The translations under genes were made by a program, and so were the position numbers. A DNA stretch of 64,000 bases from Brachypodium distachyon (Eukaryota > Streptophyta > Magnoliopsida > Poales > Poaceae): assembly GCF_000005505.3 (NCBI RefSeq), contig NC_016131.3:52871355-52935354 (forward strand), written 5' to 3'. Within the stretch, counting starts at the first letter, position 1. Every line of letters begins with the position of its first letter. Shown piece after piece: positions 1 to 10,659 of the stretch. The notes below the pieces were generated by a model, which worked only from the letters and a program-made list of their open reading frames with translations, had not been told where the DNA came from and ran no database searches.

Positions 1-163
1 TTCCATGTGCCCCAGATGCAGCAGCACCTGAAAAAACAAATACACCAGCAACCATCCCGTCAGTTCCCTTTGGGACTAGCAGCTCAACAGAACATATTAT
101 GACCAGCCTTCCTTTTATTTCAAAGTACTATTTTTATCAAACGGATATCAGAAGAGAACATAC

Positions 164-3155
164 CTTTATTTGGTGACAGCAGGGCATCCCGGAATGCTCA
201 AACGAGCCACACTCACATTTGTACTCCCCCTTATCTTCATCTACCTGGAGACGGTATATTGTCTTGCACCATTTTTCCCTGAATACATGCCTGGTATGTC
301 TAGCGATGTACGACTTCCTCGGCTCTATTTCCTCTAGCATGTACTGACCATACTCAGATAGAGAGTGTCCAAATTGCTCTAACATAGTTCTGGTATATAC
401 CTTACCCGCATGCACCTCAATCGGCAGATTAGCCTTCAGGACCACACCATTCTGTTTTATTTTTGAACATTTGTAGTATCACGAACTAACAAATAGTACT
501 TGAGCATAATGGCATGTGAAATCAAAACACAACACATATGTTTCATTACATCTAACCCACAAATAGCGGCTTCATAATGTAATAAAAAATAGCTTGAATA
601 CGTCACTTACCAGGGCTGTCCTTTTTTCCTAGTAGCTCTCCTCCGAGTCTATGTCGAATTGCAGCTTCTCGTGTTGCTTCACAAATATATGCATTGGGCA
701 TCCAGGAGGCATGTAAGTCTTCAGAACATGGCTGGCGCTCTCGCTTCGTTGAGTGCTTGTTATCTTGGCACAAGAGATGTTCCTGAAATAAGATTTCGCC
801 CATTTGCGACGAACCTCATAAATCTGAGTAAGAAACGGCTGCTTCTGCAAACCATATTTCTCCAACATCTCCGCCCAGCAGCTCTCAAATTCCTCCTCCA
901 TACACATAAGGTTCACCAGCTTGTGGAATTCAGCTCTGAATTCACTCTTCTTGCCATACAAAGCCCCTAGCGACTCTTTTGCTTTTTTCAACACGTGCCA
1001 CTTGCACCAACGGTGCTTCGTGTTGGGGAACACTTCGGCTATTGCAAGTTCCATTGATCTAGCCTGATCTGCAAACAACAATCACCCGTTATGATATGTT
1101 GATGGGATCGCCGACAGGTCACACAAATTGGCCCATGATGCGGACATAATCTAATCAAGAAAAAAAAAGACCACACCAACTGGCCATGCCATGTGGGCAA
1201 TATGGCACTTGGGGAGTTTTTCTAGAGGAAGAACCTGTGAGTATTGTTTGTGGGTGCCGGTCCTTCCCACCTATCATCCGCATGAACTCTGCGAACACCC
1301 ATTTAGAGCTCTCCACTCTCTCATCCCTCATGAGAACTCCACCCAAAATAATGCTTTGGAAGTGGTTGTTCACAGCCATGAATAGACCAAATGGCATGTC
1401 ATACAGATTGGTCCTGTACGTCGTATCAAATGTCAGTACATCTCCGAATCATATGTACTGGTCCATGCACTTGCCCGACGTCCACATTAGAGTCTTAATC
1501 CGTCTGTCGTCGTCGACCTGCACTGTATACTTGAAATTGGGGTCCGCCTCCAGCATCTTGCTAAAGACATCCAGTGTTTTCACCGCGTCATTATCTGACT
1601 GCTCCTGGCTTATCTTTCCACAAAGAGTCTTCAAAGACATCTTCGTGAATGGTATACGATCCATGCTCCCAAAGAAACTACCAATTATGCTGTAAACCTT
1701 ACCAAGGCTGATGGGACTTGCTTCACCAGTTGCTTCGTGTACCTATAGATGTGCTTATGGGACTTCCAGCTATACCTGGGCAAACCCCGGGCCGGGCTTC
1801 ATAAAAGCCCGAACCTGAAGCCCGAGTCGAGCCCGGCCCGAAACACCGAAAATAGGCCATTTAAGCATTAAAATAATTATTTTTGGAATAAATATTTGAT
1901 TTTTTATACCTATTTTCCCTAAAAATACCTTTTTTAGTCATTTCGGGCCGGGCTTGGGACTGAAAAGGGAGGCCCAAGCCCGGCCCGGGACGTCGGGCTT
2001 CAGGCCGGGCCACCCATGCCCAGGTATACTTCCAGCACGGCTTTTCACCACAAGTTTTTGACAGGGGATGGTTGTGTTTGTCTCTATGCTCACAGATGTA
2101 CCATCCTTTGTCTTCTGATCGAAGTAATCTAATGAGAGCTGGGCACCCACATCTAGCAGACCGGCTGTTTTCCGTCAACGGCTTCCCCTACAGCCATAAC
2201 ATGCCACTAAATCATATCAGGACATTTTGGAAGGTCAGAAATAACTGAATAGATATAACTGAATAACAGAAATAACATTTTCCCAAATATATGCGTAGCA
2301 AAATGGAAGGTCAGATCTAATTTACCGCACAAGCACACACGATTTCCTGCATGCACTTCTCCCGGTGGACGTTTAGCCTGCATTTAGCATACCGAATGCT
2401 AAACCCAACCTCCCAGGAATACAGGTTGTAGAAGTTGTATGCGTCGTCCAAACAGTCGAATGACGTCCCTACCGCCGGATTCACTACGATGTCACTCTTT
2501 CTTTCCGCATAGTTCTTAATCGAATTCTCAAGGGCACTCGTTAGTTCATGGTTCAGTTCCCTTTCTTCAGGGGCCGCACCAGTCCGAACCCTGAAAGGAA
2601 ATAAAAACCAATTAGCAGGCCTCAGACTCTGAATAAACAACATCATTCCTAATCGTCCCACGAACCTCATATTATACTACGTTCGGCAGAAAGAAAAATT
2701 AACAGGTTATTAACCAGCTTTTCATGATGATTCTAAGCTCGCAGCACTACCTCCGACTGATTTGAGCGCTGTCGTTGCTCCATAAACTATTTTCAAACCT
2801 GTGCGTCCATCCTTCAGAGTTGATCTTCATCAGCCCCTCCTGCATAGGTGCGTCGACATCCTCCCTGCCAGCCTCATCGTGAGCCGCCTCCTCCATAAAT
2901 ACCTCCTCCGATGGCTGGTCTGCGCTGCCAGAAGCGAGAATGACGCTTGGATCTATCAGCACACCGTCGTTCGAAAAGCCCGGAACGCTGCAAGCATATC
3001 AGATGATCATCGTCAAAGGTACCCCGCTACTACAGGAACAGAGGGGGAGAGAAAGCCAATCCAATACAATCAAAACAGCTTAGGCGAAGGTGGGGGACGA
3101 CTTACATGGCACATCCTTCGTCGTCGCCAGACGCCTCCGTCAATGATCTTCCCAT
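164..3155 (-). pseudogene. FAR1/FRS-family (MULE-transposase-derived) gene, disrupted
   Basis: Exons read on the minus strand: 3106-3155, 2751-2987, 2326-2590, 1235-2187, 611-1068 and 164-451, with GT-AG borders; further exons may lie off the left edge. The order is an acidic N-terminus, a FAR1 DNA-binding domain (Cys/His residues in exons 3 and 4, including RCGCPA and CEHRDKHNHPLS), a MULE transposase-like core (FDTTYRTNLYDMPFG; WCKWHVLKK) and a SWIM zinc finger (CECGSFEHSGMPCCHQ). This is the architecture of the FHY3/FAR1 light-signalling regulators and of their Mutator-like transposase relatives. It is broken: a 258-bp MITE sits in exon 4; one base is missing near 1701-1704, so the frame shifts just before the VYSIIGSFFG segment; TGA at 1449-1451 precedes FGDVLTFD; and TAG lies at 629-631. 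Start chosen at MGRSLTEASG because the reading then runs through two good splices. Whether the intact ancestor was a host FRS gene or a transposase cannot be decided from this sequence. Confidence 0.85.
1771..2028. mobile_element. hAT-like MITE, copy 1, inside the FAR1-like exon
   Basis: 258 bp. It begins TATACCTGGGCA and ends TGCCCAGGTATA (12-bp perfect terminal inverted repeats) and is flanked by a perfect 8-bp duplication CTTCCAGC at 1763-1770 and 2029-2036. Both ends carry runs of GGGCCGGGC/GCCCGGCCC, with an AT-rich centre. An 8-bp duplication is the hAT-superfamily size. No coding capacity. Removing the element and one duplication copy joins the FAR1 frame across the site, reading CWK then SHKHIYRYTK. 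A second copy lies at 57767-58054. Confidence 0.9.
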
Positions 3156-3380
3156 GGTCGCCGCGTTCTAGGTGCAGAGCCGCCGAGACACTGACCACCA
3201 CCACACAACCACAGCAAAAAATCCCCCTCGCCACACGGGAATGGATTGCAGAGCCAGCGCTCCGGATTTGAGCTTCAAGTGCCGTACCAGATCTGTCCCG
3301 GGAAGAGTTATCCCCGCCGGAGGAACAGGCAAACAGCGCCGCCGCCGCCTGGTGTCTACGACGGGAGAGGTCGGTTGGAG

Positions 3381-3449
3381 TGAGATGAAGCCTTTTTTTT
3401 TTTTTGAGAGCATTTTTTTTCTTTTTTTGAGGGGGTGAGATGAAGCCTT
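3381..3449. repeat. 14-bp direct repeat flanking a T-rich insert
   Basis: TGAGATGAAGCCTT occurs at 3381-3394 and 3436-3449. The 41 bases between are two T-runs broken by GAGAGCA and GAGGGGG. On the minus strand this reads like a short A-rich retroelement tail with a target-site duplication. It lies just upstream of the FAR1-like start. Confidence 0.6.
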
Positions 3450-3457
3450 CTTGGAAC

Positions 3458-3529
3458 GAATAAAATATGCTCACCTACAGGGGCCAAGCATCTTCAATGC
3501 AAGGTGCCTGAGGTGAGCATATTTTATTC
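3458..3529. repeat. 72-bp hairpin with perfect 19-bp inverted repeats
   Basis: GAATAAAATATGCTCACCT (3458-3476) is exactly repeated in inverted form at 3511-3529, with a 34-base loop. It lies in the intergenic region between the FAR1-like pseudogene and the SMT1 fragment. It may be a minimal MITE or a foldback. No clear target duplication was found. Confidence 0.75.
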
Positions 3530-3997
3530 ACCCTAAACCACCATCAATGCAAAGCCCATATCAGACCTGTCCCATTTTTTAATTCGTCCCTGGACGGCCC
3601 AAAATGTAATCCTGAAACGTAACCGAGGTCCAGTATTTGTCACTGTTACCCCATACGCTCCCTGGGCCAAAGCCTCAGTATTCCTTAATTTCTGCCGAGA
3701 AGCCCAACCTTTTCCCATGTCACTTGGCCCACTGGCCCATATCCTGACGACCGATTGTGCACTCTAGATACCGAGCTAACACTCGCTCGGGTCCTATTAT
3801 TCCTTGTCCAAGAAATCTTTGCATTTGCTTTGCCCACAGTTCCAAAAAGTGCTAGGAGGATGGCGGAGTGGTGCTTTTAATAAAGAATCTGTATATTGGA
3901 TGAAGACAAATGTTGACTGTGTAAAAAAAGTTATATGCTTGTGGCTTTTTGAAATTAAATGACAGTTTTCATTTCCTACGTATTGATCGGAATACAG
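3530..3997. other. Non-coding stretch before the SMT1 fragment
   Basis: No recognisable coding sequence. The right part, ending in an AATACAG acceptor at 3997, is presumably the remains of the SMT1 intron that preceded its first surviving exon. The N-terminal exons are not found here on either strand. Confidence 0.4.
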
Positions 3998-5577
3998 GCA
4001 GACTTCATGAAGATGCCATTCTCCGATAACACTTTCGACGCTGTTTATGCTATTGAGGCAACATGCCATGCACCTGATCCGGTATGACCTCTGTCATTTA
4101 TGTATTAGAATTGCCTTCTCTTTTAGTACCTTCTAGCAATGCAAAAGTGAATTGATCTTTTTGTTGCACAGGTTGGCTGCTATAAGGAGATCTACCGTGT
4201 ATTGAAACCTGGTCAGTTTTTTGCCGTATATGAGTGGTGCATAACTGATCACTATGATCCAAACAATGCAACCCACAAGAGGATTAAGGATGAAATCGAG
4301 CTTGGAAATGGCCTGCCAGATATCCGAAGTACTAGGCAGTGTCTTCAAGCTGTTAAAGATGCTGGGTTTGAGGTAAGATATTATTATTTCCGTCTTTTTT
4401 TGTTTAGTCATGTGCTTCTAGGATTTTCTGAGAGGAATCCACTTCTGGAATAGGAAAGTGCTGCAAATATTTATTTCTTTTCAATTTCATGGAGTTTCAT
4501 TGGGTCCCTAATGGAGATAATATTTTTGTCTTAATGAAGGTTATTTGGGATAAGGATCTAGCTGAAGATTCTCCATTGCCTTGGTACTTGCCCTTGGATC
4601 CAAGTCGATTTTCATTGAGCAGCTTCCGTTTGACTACCGTGGGACGATTAATTACTCGCAATATGGTGAGACAATGAATACTCGACTTTTTTCTATTCTT
4701 TCTATCATTTCATTCTGCACAATCAAATGAAATTATTATCTCTGTCTTATGAAGGACTAGGACTATAGGCTGACAATTTCTAAACCATTCCTACAAACCT
4801 TTTTTTTTTATTAGAATCCTGTTCTGTGGTTTTTTATCATGAGAGGTATCATGCCAGTAATTTTGTATTGAATTAGACACAAACAGGAAAATTTTGAGTT
4901 TCACCTCTTGCAACTAGAGCAAAATTGGACTCTTAACTAATACGAGGAATAGTATAATATGGATTTACTATTTGTAGAAGATAATAATTATATGGATAAT
5001 AATTTCAAAAATTTGAGTTTCACCTCTTGCAACTAGGCTTTGATCTTGAACTCTTGACATTTGGTAACATTTATATATGGCTTGCCTATTATCGGCAATG
5101 CCATTCCTGGAAAACATCAGACTGCTTCAATTCAATAAAATTTAGTTCCTAATCCATAACGAGGTATAGATAATAACTAGGGGAGAGTTAAACTTCCAAT
5201 GCAGTAAGCCATGGTAGCCAAAGTGGTTCAATCATGATTTCAAGCTTTGTTCACATGAGATAATGAACTTGACATTATGATTCTCTTGGTGATATTGTTC
5301 AGGTCAAGGCATTAGAATACATTGGTCTTGCTCCACAAGGTAGTCAGAGGGTCTCTAGTTTCCTAGAGAAGGCTGCGGAAGGTCTTGTTGAAGGTGGCAA
5401 GTAAGTCATGAAACAGAATGGAACTTCTGGAGCTCCTCGTCACCTTCGCTGGTTTTCTTTTTTATGCCCCCTCATGTTAAATACTATATATCTGAATGTA
5501 ACACGGGCAATACCTACAGGAAGGAAATATTCACGCCGATGTACTTCTTTGTGGTTCGCAAGCCTCTTTCAGAATGA
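3998..5577 (+). pseudogene. SMT1: Sterol C24-methyltransferase, 3' half only
   Basis: Five exons keep one reading frame: 3998-4081, 4172-4372, 4540-4665, 5303-5400 and 5520-5577 (TGA at 5575-5577), giving about 188 residues. They match the C-terminal half of plant SMT1 (cycloartenol C24-methyltransferase), which adds the SAM methyl group to the sterol side chain at the ER. Visible landmarks are ADFMKMPF, the sterol-binding stretch [41 protein letters not shown] and the ending FFVVRKPLSE. The full protein is roughly 340 residues; the N-terminal half, with the YEWGWG sterol box and the SAM-binding LDVGCG motif, is absent, and FAR1-like DNA lies upstream instead. All splice sites are canonical and there is no internal stop, so the truncation looks recent. 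SMT2 is less likely, because the ending and the CHAPDP context follow SMT1. Confidence 0.85.
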
Positions 5578-6019
5578 GCAACTTTCAGGTACCAGATAAT
5601 CTTGGCCAGTTTTCAAAATGATGAGCACTTTCCTGTTTATGTAATTCCAAGTCCTTACCGTGGGTAGGTTTGAAGCCAAACAAGGCAAGGATGCATTTTG
5701 GAGAAGCACGCTTGGGGAGTTTGATGATATGCTGGGAATCCTAGGTTGTGATCTGTAGAAGAGAAGCAGTGAAATGTGTTGTTTCTGTATGTTCTGTGCT
5801 AAATGTTGGGCTTCTGTTTAGTTTTTGTTGTATACTTGTATTCCCATATGAGCTTTTAATCCAAGCATTTCGTCTGTGGGGTATGTGCTTGTGCTAGGCT
5901 TAGGATGAACTGACGATTTGCGACAATCATTGTGCTAAGTTATCAGTGACATAAATAAGCTGGATGCAGTTTGTTTTCTCTGTAGTGTGCATAAGGTTCC
6001 ATTCAGATGATGAACAAAG
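5578..6019 (+). other. SMT1 3' flank, likely 3' UTR
   Basis: Follows the SMT1 stop. A TAG-preceded open stretch at about 5668-5757 reads FEAKQGKDAFWRSTLGEFDD and ends in a stop. I do not recognise it; it may be chance or an alternative terminal exon. The rest is T-rich and UTR-like. Confidence 0.4.
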
Positions 6020-6170
6020 CATTGTACCCCCTAAGAAGACTGACGTGCTCGAGATTAGGGACTTCAGGCCCATCAGCTTTAGTACGTTGTATTGCTAAAC
6101 TGGTGGGGAAGAGTCAGCGTGCTTCCATCAGGGGCCTGCTGATTCACGGTAATTTCCTGCTGGTGTAGGG
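6020..6170 (+). mobile_element. L1-type LINE reverse transcriptase fragment
   Basis: A decayed reading VPPKKTDVLEIRDFRPIS, then after a frameshift IAKLVGKSQ...RGLLIHGNFLLV, matches the start of the L1-type RT domain (the DFRPIS block, then the block that reads DNFMLV in intact elements). It is frameshifted and has stops. No ends or target duplications were found. Confidence 0.6.
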
Positions 6171-6736
6171 CGATGGCCTGCTCAATTTGTTACCTCGGCT
6201 CCCAATTCATACAATGCTGAACTTCTTGTAGCGTGTGGCTTGGCGTCAAGTTCAGCTGCAACGGGCACATCTGCACAATGCTGCATGCTTCTACTAGTGT
6301 TTGTTGGTTTTGATCTGATCGTGCAAACACTAGATTTTTTAAATTTTTTTGAGAAACACACTAGAATTGGTATTCCAGTTCAATTCAGATTCGTAGATGA
6401 ATTGGTATTCCAGCCCAATTCAATCTCCAATATCTTACATCCAAATGACATAGGGAAAATCCTGGGCCGGCCTGTTATGGTACTTTTCTTCCGGACAGCA
6501 GGCTTTTACTCCTGTACTAAGCCTAAAACGAGGATTCTCCGTATGTACGGTCTACCCGTATTTTTTAACTTCGGATTTGCATGGCGTGCATGCATCTTGA
6601 TTCCTGAGCGCGGCAACACGCGGTTTACGTTGCAAAATACGCGGGGATCTTGACCCAGTAGTTATCGGATATCAGTTGTAATTCAAACCCTCACCGATCC
6701 GGCCTACTATTATCCTCTCTTATCCACCCGCATCCC
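6171..6736. other. Upstream region of the sugar transporter
   Basis: Contains an open frame (6240-6653) with no recognisable domain and a short internal repeat of GAATTGGTATTCCAG. Nothing else is supportable. The right part is the presumptive STP promoter. Confidence 0.35.
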
Positions 6737-6748
6737 TTATATATACAC
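6737..6748 (+). promoter_or_regulatory. Candidate TATA box of the STP gene
   Basis: TTATATATACAC lies about 120 bp upstream of the ATG at 6865, leaving room for a short, pyrimidine-rich leader. The position is plausible; transcription start not verified. Confidence 0.5.
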
Positions 6749-6864
6749 ATCTACCTCTACTTATCTGCATATATCCGCTCACTTTCCTTATTATATCCAC
6801 TCAAACACACGTACGTCTTACTAGCTTTTCCTGCTGAACCCTGATATCGATATCGAGATCGATA

Positions 6865-8595
6865 ATGGCCGGAGGTTTTTCGATCGCCGCCGACGGCAAG
6901 TCCGGCCGGCGTGAATTCAAGGGCAAGATCACGTGGTACGTCTGGATCTGCGGCATCATCGCCGCCACCTGCGGCCTCATGTTCGGCTACGACATCGGCA
7001 TCTCAGGTAAAAAATCATCTGTGTTCTTCGATCTGATGTCACGAGTTTTTTCAATCAGATTGTGTGTTGGAATTAATATGATTCGATTGTTATATTTCAT
7101 CCAGGTGGTGTGACGGCCATGGACGACTTCCTGATCGAGTTCTTCCCGTCGGTGTACGCGCGGAAGCACCGTGCCAAGGAGAACAACTACTGCAAGTTCG
7201 ACGACCAGCGTCTCCAGCTCTTCACGTCGTCCCTCTACCTGGCGGCGCTCACGGCCAGCTTCGGCGCGTCCATGGTGTGCACCCGGTTCGGGCGCAAGCG
7301 GACCATGCAGGCCGCGTCCGTCTTCTTCCTGGCCGGGACGGGCCTCTGCGCGGGGGCGTCCAACCTGGCGATGCTCATCGTGGGCCGGATCTGCCTGGGC
7401 GTGGGCGTGGGCTTCGGCAACCAGGCCGCGCCCTTGTTCCTCTCCGAGATCGCGCCGGCCCACATCCGCGGCGCGCTCAACATCCTCTTCCAGCTCAACG
7501 TCACCATCGGGATCCTCGTGGCCCAGATCGTCAACTACCTGACCTCCACCGTCCACCCCATGGGCTGGCGCTACTCGCTCGGCGGCGCCGCGGGCCCGGC
7601 GGCCGTGTTGTTCCTGGGCTCGCTGGTGATCACGGAGACGCCCACGAGCCTCGTGGAGCGCGGGCAGAAGGAGGCCGGCCGCGCCATGCTGGAGCGGATC
7701 CGGGGGACCAAGGAAGTGGACGAGGAGTTTGAGGAGATTTCTCTGGCGTGCGAGACCGCGGCGAAGATGTGCGAGGAGGAGAAGCCGTTCCGGAGGCTCC
7801 GGCGGAGGGAGAGCCGGCCGCCGCTGGTGATCGCGATTGTGATGCAGGTGTTCCAGCAGTTCACGGGGATCAACGCCATCATGTTCTACGCGCCCGTGCT
7901 GTTCCAGACCATGGGCTTCGCCAGCAACGCGTCCCTGCTCTCTGCCGTCGTGACCGGCGGGGTGAATGTCCTGTCCACGCTCGTCTCCATCGTGCTCGTC
8001 GACAAGATCGGCCGCCGCAAGCTGCTCCTCGAGGCCTGCGTCCAAATGCTCATCGCCCAGGTACACATATATATACATGTAAATAAACATAGATATATAC
8101 ATACTGATCGGAACTAGTAATGAATTGAATTGGACAATATGGATTCTATCTCAGGTGGCGGTGGGGGGGATAATGTGGGTGCACGTGAAGGCGAGCAACA
8201 GCCCGAGCCACGGGTGGGCGCTGGCGACGGTGGTGCTCATCTGCGTCTACGTGTCGAGCTTCGCGTGGTCGTGGGGGCCGCTGGGCTGGCTCATCCCGTC
8301 GGAGACGTTCCCGCTGGAGACGCGCACGGCGGGCTTCTCCTTCGCCGTCAGCTCAAACATGTTGTTCACGTTCGTCATCGCGCAGGCGTTCCTCACCATG
8401 ATGTGCACCATGCGGGCATTCATCTTCTTCTTCTTCGGCATCTGCATCGTCGTAATGGGGGCCTTCGTGCTCACGCTGCTGCCGGAGACCAAGGGCGTGC
8501 CCATCGACGAGATGGTCGACAGGGTCTGGCGCAAGCACTGGTTCTGGAAGAGGTACTTCCGCGACGCCGACGACGCCAAGGTTAACAACTGCTAG
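6865..8595 (+). CDS. Monosaccharide/H+ symporter, STP (sugar transport protein) family
   Basis: Exons 6865-7006, 7105-8060 and 8155-8595 with GT-AG borders give 512 residues, the usual STP length. STPs import hexoses with protons across the plasma membrane through 12 helices of the major facilitator fold. Seen in order: a short cytosolic N-terminus (MAGGFSIAADGKSGRREFKGKITWYV), helix 1 with FGYDIGISGG, the extracellular lid with YCKFDDQ, the GRKRTM loop, GRICLGVGVGFGNQAAPLFLSEIAP, a long charged central loop, the sugar-binding QQFTGINAIMFYAPVLFQTMG, GRRKLL, WGPLGWLIPSETFPLETR, and LPETKGVPIDEM near the C-terminus with RVWRKHWFWKRYF. The lid cysteine and a cysteine in MMCTMR could form the lid disulphide known from STP10 (inference). 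The exons are very GC-rich, as in many grass genes. Intact; the exact paralogue is not assigned. Confidence 0.95.
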
Positions 8596-8804
8596 CTGGC
8601 TTAGTTAGCTCACGTACGTACCACGGTGGTGACGATGATGATGAAATTAATTAATTAATTAGCTTGTGTATTTATTTATCATTGATTAGTTTGATGATGG
8701 TTATTATTTGTGACACGACTGTGATTTCACCCTTGTGAGAATAATACATATGTAATCCATGCTAATCGTGTCATTCTCGTATTTTTCCATTATTCGTGAT
8801 ATGC

Positions 8805-9848
8805 ACAACTTACCCAACCGTGTGCGCAAAATCCTTGTTAACTGGACTAAAAATTCTCTAACATGTTAACCTAGTTTCACCGAGAAGGTTAGGTCTCAAA
8901 TTTTCCCAATCCACGAGATCTCCAGTAGTGGTTGTTGGGCCCGACGAGGCGAAAGCAACGTATATAACATGTGTGTGAGCTTGAATGAAGTCGGGCAAAT
9001 ACATGATTTGGACATCGACATAATCATCCCATTCATCCACAAATTCGATTGGCAATACCAACATGACGAGACATATGCTTGTGACCAGATATCGGTATCG
9101 GTAAAACAAGCCAGCTACACTTTTTCCTTAACAAAAATCATGTATGCATCTAGACGAGCAACCCAAAATTAAACGACAACCACTTGTAGCTTAATCGGGG
9201 AATCCTGCAGGCGTGACTTTGTAGATGTGATTAACTGGTGACTTGCAACTCACCCAACCATGTGCGCAAAAATCCTTGTTAGAAAAAGAACTGGACTAAA
9301 AACTCTCTAACATGTGAAAAAGCTCAAAATCCTTGTTAGAAAATTTGTTGCACTGAGAAGGTTAGGTCTCAAATTTTCCCAATCCGGGGATCGACGAGGT
9401 GAAAACAACATATATAACATGTGTGTGAGCTTGATGAAGTCTGGGTGAATACATGATTGGACATCGACAGGAAATCATCCCATCCACCAACAAATTCGAT
9501 TGACAATACCAACATGACGAGACACATGCTTGTGGCCAGATATCGGTATCGATAAAACAAGCCAGGTACACTTTTTTAAAACAAAAATCATGTACTTTCT
9601 CCGTCCAACAAAAGATGTCTAAAATTTGTCAAAATTTGGATGTATCTAGACATAACTTAGTGTATAGATGCATTCAAATTTAGTCAAAGTTAAGACATCC
9701 TTTGTTGGACAAAGGAAGTATGCACTTTCTTTTAACAAAAATCATGTATGCATCTAGACGAGCAACCCAAAATTAAACGACAACCACTTATAGTTCAACC
9801 GGGGTATCCTGCAGGCACAATTTTGTAGATGTAATTAACTGGCGACTT
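8805..9848. repeat. Diverged tandem duplication downstream of STP
   Basis: A block of about 430 bp (8805-9242) recurs at about 9247-9848. Shared landmarks in the same order: CCCAACCRTGTGCGCAAAA, GAGAAGGTTAGGTCTCAAAT, ATAACATGTGTGTGAGCTTG, GACGAGCAACCCAAAATTAA and TGTAGATGTRATTAACTGG. Copy 2 carries small insertions and a Stowaway MITE that copy 1 lacks. No coding content. Confidence 0.8.
9593..9720. mobile_element. Stowaway-type MITE in repeat copy 2
   Basis: CTTTCTCCGTCCAACAAAAGATGTCT at the left and its inverse AGACATCCTTTGTTGGACAAAGGAAG at the right, flanked by TA. Its absence from the matching place in the upstream repeat copy gives an empty-site comparison. Confidence 0.8.
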
Positions 9849-10659
9849 GGAACTGCACCAGAAATCAGCAGACTATGCAATCTCTTCGGTTAGATACTCC
9901 TTAACCATGCGTCCTTGAAAACAAAAAAGGATGATAGTCTGCCATATGAGCATGTAGCATTTTATTTGTATGATGATGCAATATCAATGATGTATGTTTT
10001 TTATTCAAATTTCATTGATAATTATTCGGACGAACGGATTGGATAGTTTGACATGAACAAATTAAACCAACTAGCAGATCTGCCACTATGTGTTGGAAAA
10101 TATCATAATTTCTAGGAATTAACAGGACACATATTTCACAATAATGAAATGATGCAAATAAACTTTCCATAAACTTTAGGCCAGCAGGTAAAACACTCCT
10201 AGCAATGCAGGACAACCTAATATGGCAAACACGGACAATTGGCATGACACAAAAATAGTTCTGATATAAACTGGACTATATGCCAAGTTCTCTCACGGAT
10301 GTTGTATGAGGTACGTTAATATAGTCGTTCCACAGTAGCAGGCCGACTAGACATAGGTTTGGTGCAGATTCGATGCAGGCTGTCAGTGCGGTGCAAAGCA
10401 AGACACCAAAGTCATGAGAGCAGAGCAACGAGCGGCCATCCAGTTGTGCTATCCAAAAGTACTATTGCCGTCCCGTGCAGCGGGGTTTTACCCATATCCG
10501 TTCCAAATTTGTTCGGTCTAACTGCTGCAGAGAAAACAGCCAAACGAAAAAAAAGCCTTACTGCGGGTCACCACACAAAACTCTCCACAAAACAAGTGTT
10601 CTATCATCTCTGCTCCCTTATCTCTCTCCCTCCCTCGTTCCCTCCACGCGGCCGCGCCC
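9849..10659. other. Region upstream of the aminopeptidase P gene
   Basis: No coding sequence recognised. The last 60 bp before the ATG are CT-rich (TCTCTCTCCCTCCC), which is typical of plant leaders. A TATA box could not be chosen with confidence. Confidence 0.4.

Noticed and set aside
5668..5757. Open stretch after the SMT1 stop considered as an alternative last exon
   Set aside because: The SMT1 reading ends at the family-typical terminus in the previous exon, and no known domain is encoded.
6987..8102. A 371-codon minus-strand open frame across the STP gene
   Set aside because: It is the antisense shadow of a very GC-rich exon; composition is Arg/Glu/His-heavy with no domain, and the plus strand is a clear transporter.
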